From Pseudogracilibacillus sp. (lineage in GTDB: Bacteria > Bacillota > Bacilli > Bacillales > Amphibacillaceae), in the NCBI GenBank assembly GCA_026169815.1, contig JAPFDT010000044.1:49974-113973 (forward strand): DNA of 64,000 bases. Reading direction: 5' to 3'. Below, in pieces: positions 38,099 to 48,303 of this stretch. Position numbers and translations under genes: made by a program. Below the pieces are notes generated by a model. The model did not search any database, was not told where the DNA came from, and saw only the letters and a program-made list of their open reading frames with translations. The first letter of the stretch is position 1, and each line of letters opens with the position of its first letter.

Positions 38099-38852
38099 CT
38101 TCCATCACTTCCTTTGCTAACTCTAAATAGACTTCTGCACCTTTAGATTTGGGATCATATACTGTAATTGGCTTTCCATGACTCGGCGCTTCTCCAAGTC
38201 GAACATTACGTGGAATAATTGATTTATACACTTTATCTTGAAAATACTTTTTCACTTCATCAATAACTTGAATACCTAAGTTCGTCCGTGCATCTAACAT
38301 TGTTAAAAGCACACCTTCAATCATTAACTCTTTGTTTAAATGCTTTTGGATTAAACGAATCGTATTCAACAACTGACTTAGACCTTCTAATGCGTAATAT
38401 TCACATTGTACTGGTATTAAGACACTGTCTGAAGCTGTTAAGGAGTTAATTGTTAATAGACCAAGTGATGGAGGACAATCAATTAAAACATAATCGTAAG
38501 CATCTTTAATTTCTTGTAATGCTTTTTTCAGCTTCACTTCTCGTGACATTGTTGATACTAGTTCAATTTCTGCTCCTGCTAATTGTATCGTTGCCGGTAT
38601 GATTGATAAATTTTCTACAGCTGTTGGCACAATAACATTTACTGCATCTTGTTCTTCTACTAACACGTTATAGATACATTCGTCTAAATCGCCTTTGTCG
38701 ACTCCTACTCCACTCGTCGCATTTCCTTGGGGATCTATATCAACTAATAGCACTTTTTGTCCTAATGATGCTAAGCTTGCTCCTAAATTAACTGTGGATG
38801 TCGTTTTTCCGACACCACCTTTTTGATTTGTTATTGCTATTATTTTACCCAT
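38079..38852 (-). CDS. parA: Chromosome-partitioning ATPase ParA (Soj)
   Basis: 257 residues from ATG 38852 (MGKIIAITNQKGGVGKTTS). The deviant Walker A KGGVGKTT and 'VLIDCPPSLGLLT' are intact. ATG 38852 has AGGTAGGTG 6 bases upstream; an in-frame GTG at 38861 overlaps that site and is rejected. It partners ParB and in B. subtilis also acts on DnaA to control initiation. Confidence 0.97.
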   Translation of the reverse strand: MGKIIAITNQKGGVGKTTSTVNLGASLASLGQKVLLVDIDPQGNATSGVGVDKGDLDECIYNVLVEEQDAVNVIVPTAVENLSIIPATIQLAGAEIELVSTMSREVKLKKALQEIKDAYDYVLIDCPPSLGLLTINSLTASDSVLIPVQCEYYALEGLSQLLNTIRLIQKHLNKELMIEGVLLTMLDARTNLGIQVIDEVKKYFQDKVYKSIIPRNVRLGEAPSHGKPITVYDPKSKGAEVYLELAKEVMEVGETVR

Positions 38853-38886
38853 TAATGGCACCTACCTATTGTAAAACATATTTCAT

Positions 38887-39741
38887 TCATTTATCTTGAT
38901 TTTTCTTCACACGGATTGTTATTTGATAATAATCATCTTGATCTTCTTCTTCTGATTCTACATTAATTCCAGTGTCAGCAATCATTTTTAATGACCTTTT
39001 TATAGTATTTGTCGCAATTCGGATATCTTTGCTGACAAATGTTGGTTTTTTACGTTTTTTCTTCGGTTCTGGTTTAGTTTCAAGCAATTCTTTTATTTTT
39101 AATTCTAGTTCTTTTACAGTTAATTGCTCTTCTAGCACCATTTCAAAAAACTCAATCTGCACTTCTTCGTCTTTTATTTTCATAAGTGCACGTGCATGAC
39201 GTTCTGTTAATTGCTTCTCCATTAAACTAGTTTGAATTACTTCTGGTAAACCTAATAAACGAATTCGATTGGCAACAGTGGATTGGCTCTTCCCTAAACG
39301 TTGCGCTAATGCTTCTTGTGTTAAAGAATGCATTGCCAATAATTGTTCATACGCATTCGCTTCTTCAATAACTGACAACTCTTCACGCTGAATATTCTCA
39401 ATCAGCGCAATTGAAGCTGTTTCTGTATCATTTAAATCACGAATAATCGCTGATATTGTTTCCCACCCTAAAAGTTTTGCAGCTCTTAATCTTCTTTCAC
39501 CAGCAATAACTTCATAAAGTTCCTCATCTTTTTGACGCACAACAATTGGCTGAATGATTCCATGTGTTTGCAATGTTTGTGCCAATTCTTTAATTTTCTC
39601 ATCATCAAATTGAGTTCGTGGTTGATATTCGTTTGGAACGATATGCTCTACTTTTAGAGGAATAATATCATCTTGACTATTCTTTATTAGTTCCTCATCT
39701 TTATTTCCACCAGTAAACAATCGATTAAAAGACTGCAACAT
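38887..39741 (-). CDS. noc: Nucleoid occlusion protein Noc
   Basis: 284 residues. A ParB paralogue with an N-terminal amphipathic stretch ('MLQSFNRLFTG') that in Noc binds the membrane, GERRLRAA in the CTP domain, and a helix-turn-helix ('TQEALAQRLGKSQSTVANRIRLLGLP'). Noc stops division over the chromosome by binding its own palindrome rather than parS. It lies 34 bp before parA, the B. subtilis order. Confidence 0.95.
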   Translation of the reverse strand: MLQSFNRLFTGGNKDEELIKNSQDDIIPLKVEHIVPNEYQPRTQFDDEKIKELAQTLQTHGIIQPIVVRQKDEELYEVIAGERRLRAAKLLGWETISAIIRDLNDTETASIALIENIQREELSVIEEANAYEQLLAMHSLTQEALAQRLGKSQSTVANRIRLLGLPEVIQTSLMEKQLTERHARALMKIKDEEVQIEFFEMVLEEQLTVKELELKIKELLETKPEPKKKRKKPTFVSKDIRIATNTIKRSLKMIADTGINVESEEEDQDDYYQITIRVKKNQDK

Positions 39742-39778
39742 AATTTCACATCACCTTTTTAATAAATATTATATTAAT

Positions 39779-39794
39779 TGTTCCACGTGAAACA
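39779..39794 (+). promoter_or_regulatory. parS site upstream of noc
   Basis: TGTTCCACGTGAAACA, a full match to the Bacillus parS consensus, 37 bp before the noc start. The rest of the 39742-40166 gap is AT-rich with no gene. Confidence 0.93.
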
Positions 39795-40087
39795 ATTTGC
39801 TTTATTCAAGAAAGAAGAGTTGAAAAAGTGGTTGTCATCATTGATTTACTCATGATGATACATTCGGTAAATGCTTCATACCTAGTAACCTATCATTGTT
39901 TCACTATCATTTTATTCATTTATTTAAACAATGTACGTGAACGTTTATTCTCTCAAAATCTATTGAAATGAACAAAACGATAGCATACAGTGTTTTTCAC
40001 GGACATGTTGTTTATCATGAATTAATAAAACAGTCTACTATTTTCTTCTTCTCATACTATGAAATAAACTTGTAATGATAAGAAAAG

Positions 40088-40114
40088 AAAACTTAACCTA
40101 ATTAAGTTAAGTTT
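40088..40114 (-). terminator. Terminator of the mnmE-mnmG-rsmG operon
   Basis: Stem AAACTTAAC/GTTAAGTTT followed on the minus strand by TCTTTTCTT, about 50 bases after the rsmG stop. Confidence 0.8.
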
Positions 40115-40166
40115 ATCATAAATATAGTATAAAAAGTATTGATAGTTCTTAATATTTTCATCTGTT

Positions 40167-40883
40167 TTATGAAATTGGGCTTTTTGCAGGTGTTCCTGCT
40201 TTTCTAGGGTACTTTTTTGGTGTATTTTTTACTTTGTTCGTCACAATTATCGAACGTTCACTTTCTTCAATCGGTAAAAGAAAGGCATGTTCTTCGACAA
40301 ACTCCCCACCGAGAATCTCGATTGCCTTTTTAGCTGCGGTTAACTCTTCTGTTGAACTTGCTCCTTTTAATGCTAAAAATGTTCCACCAGTTTTACATAC
40401 TGGTAAACAATATTCGGATAGAACAGACATTCGTGCCACTGCCCTTGCTGTTACTAAATCAAAGTGCCCTCTTGCTTCTTTTCGTTGGCCGAAATCTTCA
40501 GCTCGGGCATGAACTAATTCAACATGTTCAAGTTGTAATTCTGTAACAAGATTTTCTAAAAAAGTTAATCGTTTCTTTAATGAATCAACGATTGTTATGT
40601 GTAGATGTGGAAAACAGATTTTCAATGGAATACTCGGAAAACCTGCTCCTGCACCAATATCACAAACTGTTGTCGTATGTTGTAAGTCATAATAAAAACT
40701 AGGAGTAATCGAGTCGAAAAAATGTTTTAAATACACTTCTTCTTTGTCAGTAATAGCTGTTAAATTTACTTTCTCATTCCATTCAATGAGTAATTGAAAA
40801 TACATATCAAATTGTGCTAGTTGTTGATCTGTTAATGTAATACCTTCTTTTTGTAGTGTTTCTATAAACATTTTTTCGTCCAT
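40167..40883 (-). CDS. rsmG: 16S rRNA m7G527 methyltransferase RsmG (GidB)
   Basis: 238 residues. Rossmann methyltransferase with the SAM motif '[17 protein letters not shown]' and the later motif '[18 protein letters not shown]'. It methylates N7 of G527 in 16S rRNA; loss gives low-level streptomycin resistance in relatives. It starts 13 bp after mnmG. The basic C-terminal tail is typical of Bacillus members. Confidence 0.96.
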   Translation of the reverse strand: MDEKMFIETLQKEGITLTDQQLAQFDMYFQLLIEWNEKVNLTAITDKEEVYLKHFFDSITPSFYYDLQHTTTVCDIGAGAGFPSIPLKICFPHLHITIVDSLKKRLTFLENLVTELQLEHVELVHARAEDFGQRKEARGHFDLVTARAVARMSVLSEYCLPVCKTGGTFLALKGASSTEELTAAKKAIEILGGEFVEEHAFLLPIEESERSIIVTNKVKNTPKKYPRKAGTPAKSPIS

Positions 40884-40896
40884 TATCGTTATCTCC

Positions 40897-42774
40897 TTAT
40901 GATCTTGCTAATTTTCCTTGTTCAACATAAACGAGTAATATAGAAATGTCTGCTGGATTAACACCGGATATACGTGAAGCTTGCCCAATTGACATTGGAC
41001 GGATTTCTTTTAATTTTTCACGAGCTTCATCAGCTAAACTATGAATGTCATCATAATTTATATTGTCTGGGATCTTTTTATCTTCCATTTTTAACATTCT
41101 ATCGACTTGTTCTAATGATTTCTTAATATAGCCTTCGTATTTCGTTTGAATTTCAATTTGTTCTTTTACTTCAGCTGGATAATCTTGTTCACCAATCATT
41201 TCTTCAATGACGTCAAATGTAATTTCTGGACGTTTTAATAAATCTAATGCACGTGATGCATCTTTTAATGGTGTTGATTTCGCACGAACTAGTGCGTCTT
41301 GAACATGGTCAGCTACTTTTACAATTTGTTTGTGTAATACTTCTTTTCCTTCATCAATTAAACGTAACTTTTCTTGGAAATTATTATAACGTGCTTCAGA
41401 AATTAGACCTAATTCATATCCTAATTCCGTAAGACGTAAATCAGCATTATCGTGACGTAATAACAAACGATATTCAGCACGAGATGTAAGTAAACGATAT
41501 GGTTCTCTCGTTCCCTTCGTTACTAAATCGTCAATTAACACACCGATATAACTTTGCGAACGGTCTAAAATAAATGGTTCTTTTCCTTGTACTGCTAATG
41601 CAGCATTGATACCAGCAATAATACCTTGACCTGCCGCTTCTTCGTAACCTGATGTCCCATTAATTTGTCCTGCTGTATATAAACCAGCAACTTTTTTCGT
41701 TTCTAATGTCGGCCATAATTGTGTTGCTTTTACAGAATCATATTCGATCGCATATCCTGGACGCATCATTTCCGCTTCTTCTAAACCTGGAACAGAACGA
41801 AGAATTTCCGTCTGGATATATTCTGGTAATGATGTTGACAATCCTTGAACATATACTTCTTTCGTATTTCGTCCTTCAGGTTCTAAAAACACTTGATGAC
41901 GTGGTTTATCATGGAAACGAACAATTTTATCTTCAATAGATGGACAATATCTCGGTCCTGTTCCTCGCTTCATTCCTGAATACATCGCAGATAATGTTAA
42001 ATTATCATTAATAACTTCATGTGTTCTCTCATTTGTATGAGTTAACCAACAAGGAATTTGATCTGTAATAAATTCTGTCGTTTCATATGAAAACCCTTGA
42101 GGCTTCTCATCGCCTGGTTGAATTTCAGTTTTTGAATAATCGATTGTATGACTATTTACACGTGGTGGTGTTCCAGTTTTAAAACGAGTTAAATCAAAAC
42201 CAAGCTCTTCTAGATTTTCCGATAATTTTACTGAAACTCGTTGGTTATTTGGGCCACTTTCATATTCGTAATCCCCTACTAAAATTTTTCCGCGCATAAA
42301 TGTTCCTGTTGTAATAATTACTTTCTCACTGTAATATGCTGCATTTGTTTCTGTAATAATTCCTTTACAAACACCATCTTCAATGATTAATTCATTCACC
42401 ATTGCTTGTTTCATCGTAATATTTGGTTCGTTTTCTAAAATATTTTTCATTTCTTGAATATATAATGGCTTATCAGCTTGAGCACGTAAGGCTTGAACAG
42501 CTGGACCTTTACCTGTATTTAACATACGCATTTGGATATGGGTTTTATCAATAACTTTCCCCATAGCACCGCCTAATGCGTCAATTTCTCGAACAACGAT
42601 TCCTTTTGCCGGTCCACCTAAAGATGGATTACATGGCATAAAAGCGATCATATCTAAATTTAACGATAACATTAATGTATTAGAGCCCATTTTTGCTGCG
42701 GCTAATGCTGCTTCACATCCTGCATGACCTGCTCCAATGACGATCACATCATAATCTCCTGCATGATATGTCAT
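40897..42774 (-). CDS. mnmG: tRNA uridine-34 modification enzyme MnmG (GidA)
   Basis: 625 residues. FAD motif [10 protein letters not shown] at the N-terminus, '[10 protein letters not shown]' with the conserved region after it, '[17 protein letters not shown]' and the helical C-terminal MnmE-binding domain ('[25 protein letters not shown]'). With MnmE it makes the cmnm5 group on wobble U34. It follows mnmE by 42 bp. Confidence 0.97.
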   Translation of the reverse strand: MTYHAGDYDVIVIGAGHAGCEAALAAAKMGSNTLMLSLNLDMIAFMPCNPSLGGPAKGIVVREIDALGGAMGKVIDKTHIQMRMLNTGKGPAVQALRAQADKPLYIQEMKNILENEPNITMKQAMVNELIIEDGVCKGIITETNAAYYSEKVIITTGTFMRGKILVGDYEYESGPNNQRVSVKLSENLEELGFDLTRFKTGTPPRVNSHTIDYSKTEIQPGDEKPQGFSYETTEFITDQIPCWLTHTNERTHEVINDNLTLSAMYSGMKRGTGPRYCPSIEDKIVRFHDKPRHQVFLEPEGRNTKEVYVQGLSTSLPEYIQTEILRSVPGLEEAEMMRPGYAIEYDSVKATQLWPTLETKKVAGLYTAGQINGTSGYEEAAGQGIIAGINAALAVQGKEPFILDRSQSYIGVLIDDLVTKGTREPYRLLTSRAEYRLLLRHDNADLRLTELGYELGLISEARYNNFQEKLRLIDEGKEVLHKQIVKVADHVQDALVRAKSTPLKDASRALDLLKRPEITFDVIEEMIGEQDYPAEVKEQIEIQTKYEGYIKKSLEQVDRMLKMEDKKIPDNINYDDIHSLADEAREKLKEIRPMSIGQASRISGVNPADISILLVYVEQGKLARS

Positions 42775-42816
42775 ATTATCACCCTTTCTATTTCCGATTC
42801 TTATATTGTACTTACT

Positions 42817-44193
42817 TTATTTTCCTAAACAAAATTGCGAAAACAACTGATCAATTAAACTTTCACTTGCAGTATCTCCAATAATTTCCCCTAAATATTC
42901 CCACGTTCGTCTTATATCAATTTGCACAATATCTAATGGCATATTCAATGCAAGTGCATTTGTCGCTTCTTCTAATGCTTCTTTCGACTGTTTCAATAAT
43001 TGAATATGGCGTACATTCGATACATACGTACCATCTTCTGTAGCGATGTCTTTAGAGAAGAATAAATGTGCAAGTGCTGCCTCTAGATCATCAATACCCT
43101 TTTCCTCGATTAATGATGTCGTAATGAGCGCATTATCTTTTGCTAATGATTTAATTTCCTCTATATCGATTTGTTGTTCTAAGTCAATCTTATTGATAAT
43201 AACGATATAATTCAGATCTTCTAACAAAGCGAAAATTTGTCTATCATCATCTGTTAAAGGTTCATTGTGATTTAACATAAATAAAACTAAATCTGCTTCT
43301 GCTAAAATTTGATGTGAACGTTCGACTCCAATTTTTTCAACTATATCTTTTGTTTCGCGAATTCCTGCTGTATCAATTAATTGTAACGGGATACCGCGAA
43401 CATTTACGTATTCTTCAATCACATCACGTGTCGTTCCAGGTACATCTGTTACAATTGCTCGTTCTTCTTGGACAAGTGAGTTCATTAAAGATGACTTTCC
43501 GACATTTGGTCGACCAATAATCGCTGTTTTAATACCTTCACGTAAAATTTTCCCCTGTTTAGCTACTTGTAAAAGTCGATCAATCTCATCGTGGACAAAT
43601 GCTGTTTTTTCTTCCATCATATCGTGAGACATTTCTTCTACATCATCATATTCTGGATAATCTATATTCACTTCTACGTGCGCGATCGTTTCAATTAATG
43701 CTTGTCGTAATTCTGTAATTAATTTTGATAATTTACCGTCTAATTGATGGAGTGCGACATTCATTGCTTGATCTGTTTTTGATTGAATGACATCCATCAC
43801 CGCTTCTGCTTGCGATAAATCAATTCGTCCATTTAAAAAAGCTCGTTTCGTGAACTCACCTGGGTCGGCTAATCTTGCACCATTTTCTAAAACAATTTCT
43901 AAGATTCTACTGACAGCAGTAACTCCACCATGACAATTTATTTCCACTATATCTTCACACGTAAACGTTTTTGGCGCTCGCATTACGGAAACCATGACTT
44001 CATCTGCTACTATTTCAGATGTTGGTTCCATCACTTTTCCATAATGAATTGTATGAGACTCAACTTCTGGTAAACTTTTCCCGATAAATAATGTATCTGC
44101 TATAGAAACAGCTTCTGGTCCACTTAATCTTACAATAGAAATAGCCCCTTCACCTATTGGGGTTGAAATTGCAGCAATCGTATCAAATTCCAT
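42817..44193 (-). CDS. mnmE: tRNA modification GTPase MnmE (TrmE/ThdF)
   Basis: 458 residues. N-terminal tetrahydrofolate domain, helical domain and an inserted G domain ([10 protein letters not shown], '[10 protein letters not shown]', NKID). It ends in FCLGK with the Cys conserved in the family. It works as a complex with MnmG. AAGGAGGTG precedes ATG 44193. First gene of mnmE-mnmG-rsmG; the upstream gap holds DnaA boxes. Confidence 0.97.
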   Translation of the reverse strand: MEFDTIAAISTPIGEGAISIVRLSGPEAVSIADTLFIGKSLPEVESHTIHYGKVMEPTSEIVADEVMVSVMRAPKTFTCEDIVEINCHGGVTAVSRILEIVLENGARLADPGEFTKRAFLNGRIDLSQAEAVMDVIQSKTDQAMNVALHQLDGKLSKLITELRQALIETIAHVEVNIDYPEYDDVEEMSHDMMEEKTAFVHDEIDRLLQVAKQGKILREGIKTAIIGRPNVGKSSLMNSLVQEERAIVTDVPGTTRDVIEEYVNVRGIPLQLIDTAGIRETKDIVEKIGVERSHQILAEADLVLFMLNHNEPLTDDDRQIFALLEDLNYIVIINKIDLEQQIDIEEIKSLAKDNALITTSLIEEKGIDDLEAALAHLFFSKDIATEDGTYVSNVRHIQLLKQSKEALEEATNALALNMPLDIVQIDIRRTWEYLGEIIGDTASESLIDQLFSQFCLGK

Positions 44194-44349
44194 TTCGTGC
44201 GCACCTCCTTCATTAAAATTATTTATATATACGTTGAACCATTAAATAATCTGTTACATAATGGTAATTTGTTGTATTTTTCTTTTAGTCCGTGTAAATT
44301 ATACACAATGTGATTATTTTATTAAAATTTTTCTACTTATATGAGTGTC

Positions 44350-44432
44350 TTGTCCACACTGTGCATAAACGTCACTAATATAATAGAATAACATATTACA
44401 CGATAAAAATAAACTTATCCACATGTGAATAA
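44350..44432. promoter_or_regulatory. DnaA-box cluster in the khpB-mnmE interval
   Basis: Boxes at 44360-44368 (TGTGCATAA), 44415-44423 (TTATCCACA) and 44424-44432 (TGTGAATAA), plus a one-mismatch copy at 44350-44358 (TTGTCCACA). The last two abut head to head, giving a 26-bp near-palindrome centred on CACATGTG. An equivalent jag-thdF cluster is known in B. subtilis. The rest of the 44194-44512 gap shows no gene; TATAAT at 44457 may serve the lipoprotein gene. Confidence 0.75.
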
Positions 44433-44512
44433 GTTTATTTCTTTTTGCAAAAAGTGTATAATACGAAAAGACTTACTAGGAATGAATTATTACTTACAGA
44501 AAGAGGTTCACT

Positions 44513-44968
44513 ATGAGAAGGGTTTTTACACTATTATTTATTATCGGCTTACTTACTTTTGTGACAGCTTGTGGTGATAATAAGATGGAAGATAACTCCG
44601 TTAAAAAGTTTCCATCTCCTGAGTCAACAGAGTCTGAAACAGAAGATACTAATGAAGAAACTGCTTCTGATGAAGAGCAACCACCAGATAATGAGGATAC
44701 TTCAAACGAGAATCAAATCGTAGATGAAGACAAAGTGTCGAATATAGATATTATTGACTTTGAAGAAGCGCTCGTCATTGAAGATGAAATTGATGTTTCC
44801 GGATTAGATGTCGATATTCAAACAGATAATCGTAATAATCGAGTCATTTTATTTCTAGATAATAACGCGCCAATTTATAAAACAATCTATGTTAAACATA
44901 AGCAACGATTAAAAATTATTGATATACAGCAAGACGCTGGACAAATTTTTAATGAAGTAATTGAATAA
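44513..44968 (+). CDS. Small acidic lipoprotein, function unknown
   Basis: 151 residues. Signal peptide 'MRRVFTLLFIIGLLTF' ends in the lipobox VTAC, with Cys20 the lipidated residue. Residues 30-75 are a Ser/Thr/Glu/Asp linker. The last 70 residues are a compact segment ('EALVIEDEIDVSGLDVDIQTDN...VILFLDNNAPIYKTIYVKHKQRLKIIDI') not recognised as a named family. It would sit on the outer face of the membrane. It is divergent from mnmE and convergent with khpB, flanked by terminators. AGAGG precedes ATG 44513. Confidence 0.75.
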   Translation: MRRVFTLLFIIGLLTFVTACGDNKMEDNSVKKFPSPESTESETEDTNEETASDEEQPPDNEDTSNENQIVDEDKVSNIDIIDFEEALVIEDEIDVSGLDVDIQTDNRNNRVILFLDNNAPIYKTIYVKHKQRLKIIDIQQDAGQIFNEVIE

Positions 44969-44982
44969 TATATAGGTAAAAG

Positions 44983-45013
44983 GATGGGATGTTGATCATT
45001 TCCATCTTTTTTT
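44983..45013 (+). terminator. Terminator after the lipoprotein gene
   Basis: Stem GATGGGA/TTTCCATC (one G-U pair) followed by a T8 run on the plus strand. Confidence 0.7.
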
Positions 45014-45123
45014 ATGAAAAAATAGCAAACAAATTATAATATTTATTCGTAAAATGAGTGGTGTAACGAGTATAGCGATTTTTATTTCGAAAAATAAAGT
45101 GAGTTAGCCAATATCATAAATAA

Positions 45124-45160
45124 AAACCAGCATTATGTCATGAAAACATAATGCTGGTTT
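45124..45160. terminator. Terminator after khpB
   Basis: A perfect 15-bp stem AAACCAGCATTATGT/ACATAATGCTGGTTT just after the khpB stop, with T-rich flanks on both strands. Confidence 0.9.
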
Positions 45161-45165
45161 TACGT

Positions 45166-45912
45166 TTATTTATTCGGTTCTATTACGATATATCGATGTG
45201 GTTCTACTCCATCAGAATACGTTGATACTTCATCTGAATGTTGCAAACTACTATGAATAATTTTACGTTCATATGCAGGCATTGGCTCTAAGGCAACTTT
45301 ACCCTCAATACGCATTGCCTTGCTTGCCATTTTTTGGGCTAATTCTCTCAATGTAGCTTCTCGTCTAGATCGATATCCTTCAGCATCTACAATAACAGAG
45401 CGGAAGTGACGTCCATCTTTATTAACGACAAGTTGCGTTAAGTATTGGATTGCATTTAACGTTTTTCCACGTTTACCTATTAAAATAGCAATTTTTTCGC
45501 CAGATAATTGAAATGTAGCTTGTCTACCTTGAATGATTGTTTCAACTTCAACTTCTACGCCCATATTTTCTGATACTTCTTTAAGAAATACTTCTGCTTC
45601 TTCGATATTTGCCGCGATACGACTTTCAACATCGATTTCTTCTTCGCTTTCCTCTTCCACAGATGGAACGGTATTTTCTACATTGTCTTTATGAACTTCA
45701 GGTTTTGAGATAGTTTCTGCAACAACTTCCTCTGCTTCGCCCTTTTCTCTTACTTTAACAATAGCACGTGTTGCACCAAATATACCTAAGAAACCTTTTT
45801 TTCCTTGATCGATTACATCTATTTCAACATCTTCACGTGACATACTTAACTGCTTCAGAGCTGTTTGGACCGCTTCTTCAACAGTTTGGCCACTAGCAGT
45901 TACTTCTCTCAC
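45166..45912 (-). CDS. khpB: RNA-binding protein KhpB (Jag/SpoIIIJ-associated)
   Basis: 248 residues. Jag-N domain (1-50, '[33 protein letters not shown]'), an acidic linker, a KH domain (about 110-170, '[18 protein letters not shown]') and a C-terminal R3H domain (about 180-245, ending '[14 protein letters not shown]'). It binds RNA with KhpA and influences growth and division. Start overlaps the yidC stop by 4 bp. Confidence 0.95.
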   Translation of the reverse strand: MREVTASGQTVEEAVQTALKQLSMSREDVEIDVIDQGKKGFLGIFGATRAIVKVREKGEAEEVVAETISKPEVHKDNVENTVPSVEEESEEEIDVESRIAANIEEAEVFLKEVSENMGVEVEVETIIQGRQATFQLSGEKIAILIGKRGKTLNAIQYLTQLVVNKDGRHFRSVIVDAEGYRSRREATLRELAQKMASKAMRIEGKVALEPMPAYERKIIHSSLQHSDEVSTYSDGVEPHRYIVIEPNK

Positions 45913-46676
45913 TTTTTGTCTCCTCCAGTATTTGCTTCCTCTTTTTTCATCATAGGCTTACGAATAAAGATTGTTTGAGCAACCATAAATACGTTTCCTA
46001 CTACCCAGTATAACGCTAATGCAGCTGGGAAGAAAAATGCAAAAACAGTAATCATAATTGGCATCATGTATAACATCATTTGCATTTGTGGATTCTGTGC
46101 TGCTGGACTTCCAGACATCATTAATTTCTGTTGTAAGAACGTCGCTCCTCCAGCAATAATCGGTAATACATAGTCAGGTGAGTCTAACGCAAACCATAAA
46201 AATGTATTTCCTTGAATTGCATCTGTACGCATAATTGCATGATACATTGCAATTAAAATTGGCATTTGTACAAAAATTGGTAAACATCCTGCTAAAGGAT
46301 TCACTCCATGCTTCTGGAACAATGCCATCGTTTCTTGTTGTAACTTCTGTTGTGTTGCCTGATCTTTAGAACTATATTTGGCTTGTAATTCTTTAATTTC
46401 CGGTTGAACGTCTTGCATTGCTTTTGAACTCTTTAATTGTTTCACGTTCAACGGAAGTAATATAGTACGAATAATTAATGTAACAACAACAATTGCTAAA
46501 CCATATGATTTAAAGATTTCCGCAAAATAAATAATGACGACTGATAACGGATAAACAAAATATTCATTCCAAATTCCTGTACTTTCAGCAGTAATCGGCG
46601 TTTTGATTTGACCACAACCAGCTAATAATACAACAACTCCGATTAGCATCATGTAAATAAAGACTTTCTTACGCAA
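45909..46676 (-). CDS. yidC: Membrane protein insertase YidC1 (SpoIIIJ)
   Basis: 255 residues. Lipoprotein signal with 'LLAGCG' near residue 20, then five membrane helices. The hydrophilic-groove Arg is in '[18 protein letters not shown]'; the conserved '[18 protein letters not shown]' follows. It inserts proteins alone or with Sec, and the B. subtilis orthologue is required for sigma-G activation in sporulation. The Lys-rich C-terminus is normal. Coupled to khpB. Confidence 0.96.
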   Translation of the reverse strand: MRKKVFIYMMLIGVVVLLAGCGQIKTPITAESTGIWNEYFVYPLSVVIIYFAEIFKSYGLAIVVVTLIIRTILLPLNVKQLKSSKAMQDVQPEIKELQAKYSSKDQATQQKLQQETMALFQKHGVNPLAGCLPIFVQMPILIAMYHAIMRTDAIQGNTFLWFALDSPDYVLPIIAGGATFLQQKLMMSGSPAAQNPQMQMMLYMMPIMITVFAFFFPAALALYWVVGNVFMVAQTIFIRKPMMKKEEANTGGDKK

Positions 46677-46710
46677 GCGACTTCCTCCTAACTAACCCAA
46701 TAAACTATAT

Positions 46711-47052
46711 TTATTTAAATAAACGTTGTTTTTTCAATAAATGGGATATACTTCTCTTCACTTGAGTACTATTCATATGTACTGTCGGCTTTCTAGCAAT
46801 AATAATAATGTCAACGTTCGGTACAATATCTTCTTCTAATTGAAGAAAAGCCTCCCGGATAATTCGTTTAATTCTGTTCCTTGTTACAGCATTGCCGATT
46901 TTTTTCCCTACTGATATTCCTATTCTAAAATGATCCTGGTCTGTTGATTTCCTTTTGAAATAAATAACAAGTTCCCGATTTGCAAATGATCTTCCTGTAC
47001 GTAATATTTCCTGAAACTCACTATTTTTCTTTACTCGGTATGCCTTTTTCAA
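46711..47052 (-). CDS. rnpA: Ribonuclease P protein component
   Basis: 113 residues from TTG 47052 (MKKAYRVKKNSEFQEIL). The RNR motif 'GNAVTRNRIKRIIREAF' binds the RNase P RNA. The start is chosen because AGGTGA ends 5 bases upstream; the longer frame from GTG 47061 would begin inside that ribosome site. It matures tRNA 5' ends. It follows rpmH after a hairpin terminator. Confidence 0.95.
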   Translation of the reverse strand: MKKAYRVKKNSEFQEILRTGRSFANRELVIYFKRKSTDQDHFRIGISVGKKIGNAVTRNRIKRIIREAFLQLEEDIVPNVDIIIIARKPTVHMNSTQVKRSISHLLKKQRLFK

Positions 47053-47095
47053 CAATATCACCTATTAATTTGTCCAAAAATTAGATATAAAACTG

Positions 47096-47125
47096 AAAAA
47101 AAACCACTGACATGGTGACAGTGGC
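47096..47125 (-). terminator. Terminator between rpmH and rnpA
   Basis: Stem CCACTG/CAGTGG followed on the minus strand by T8. It partly separates very high rpmH expression from rnpA. Confidence 0.82.
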
Positions 47126-47260
47126 CTATGCTGATAATACTTTTCTTCCTTTTTTGCGGCGGCGAGCGATAACTTGACGACCATTTTTCGTACTCATGCG
47201 CGCACGGAATCCATGTACTTTTTTACGTCTACGATTATTTGGTTGAAATGTTCTTTTCAT
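47126..47260 (-). CDS. rpmH: 50S ribosomal protein L34
   Basis: 44 residues: [20 protein letters not shown] at the start, then '[24 protein letters not shown]', the complete L34. ATG at 47258-47260 follows AAGGAGGTG. It is the first leftward gene from oriC. Confidence 0.98.
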   Translation of the reverse strand: MKRTFQPNNRRRKKVHGFRARMSTKNGRQVIARRRKKGRKVLSA

Positions 47261-47324
47261 TTCATGCACCTCCTTACAATATATAAAGAAACTTTACGAA
47301 TATGAAATAGGAGTTTCAAGCGAT

Positions 47325-47353
47325 ATTATAGCAAAAACCTTCATTTCAATCCA
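47325..47353 (-). promoter_or_regulatory. Likely rpmH promoter
   Basis: On the minus strand an extended -10 TGCTATAAT (TATAAT at 47325-47330) with a weak TGGATT 17 bp upstream, about 65 bp before the rpmH start. Confidence 0.6.
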
Positions 47354-47807
47354 CGTTTCCATTTTAAAAACTTTCCTTGTAATTATACGTAAACTAACGA
47401 CAATAGTCAATAAAGAGTATTTATATCTATTTAGTTTCAGCTTTTTTATAGCAAATATGACGTTTTAAATGGTTATGTGCTAATTCTTGTGTAAAAAATT
47501 TAGACTGAAAAGATAATTGTATTTCCTAAAGATTAGCATATAGTATCACAGCTAAAATTACACTACTTTTCCAGTAATCTTCCTTCTATTTTCTTAGAAG
47601 TGATCATAATTTTTTCCATATCTGGATCAAATAAATATTTGTTTCTTACTTGCAATAATATTATATCTTTTTTACTCCAATAAAATAATTTACTCTAACA
47701 TAATTATTCTACATCCACTCTTTTTTCCCCTGCTACTTTTTTAAAATATTCTTATCATATTTTTTCATTTCCCACATACAATATATTACAGCCTTTTTTC
47801 TTTCCCC

Positions 47808-48134
47808 TGTGGATATGTTTTGTTTTATATTTTCTTCTTTTAAAATGAAAGTTATTCACATTCAAATAACATGTGCATAAAAAGCATTTTCTCTTTTTCT
47901 ACTTTTGTCGACAAGATTTCCACAAAAATAACAGTTGTTGATAAATTTTATCGACAACTTGAATAACATCTGAATAATCTAGCTAAATTATTGCAAAATC
48001 AATCAATTTTTGTTATTGTTAATAATGCTTCATCTTGTGAATAACTTTTAAACCTCTATACTTATCCACAGATTGTGTATAAGATGTTAACAATGTTAAC
48101 CTTCTTGTATATAATTAAACCACAGTGTGTATAA
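47808..48134. other. oriC left part: DnaA boxes upstream of dnaA
   Basis: TTATNCACA boxes on either strand at 47852-47860, 47872-47880, 48036-48044, 48062-48070 (perfect TTATCCACA), 48074-48082 and 48126-48134, with a one-mismatch box at 47808-47816. A near-perfect inverted repeat GTTGTTGATAAA/TTTATCGACAAC lies at about 47935-47959, and TTTGTCGACA at 47904-47913 resembles a Spo0A box. The rest of the 47261-48303 gap is very AT-rich with no gene. Confidence 0.9.
48087..48115 (+). promoter_or_regulatory. dnaA promoter
   Basis: TTAACA (48087-48092) and TATAAT (48110-48115) are 17 bp apart. DnaA boxes lie just upstream and just downstream, as expected for autoregulation. A dyad GTTAAC-aat-GTTAAC overlaps the -35. 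Confidence 0.75.
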
Positions 48135-48303
48135 ATCAGTTAATAATAAAAATAATCGATACAAATTTTATTGTTGTTGGGGTTTTATGTTTAATAAAAA
48201 ATCATATTCCTTTCCTTCTTTCTTCTAACCTATTACTAGAGAAATAAAGAAAGGATTTTTATTCTTATAAGCGTATATAGAACGAAATAAAGAGGTGTAA
48301 TTG

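Noticed and set aside
46438..46453. Third parS site inside yidC
   Set aside because: TGTTTCACGTTCAACG matches only 13 of 16 positions and the dyad is broken in the right half.
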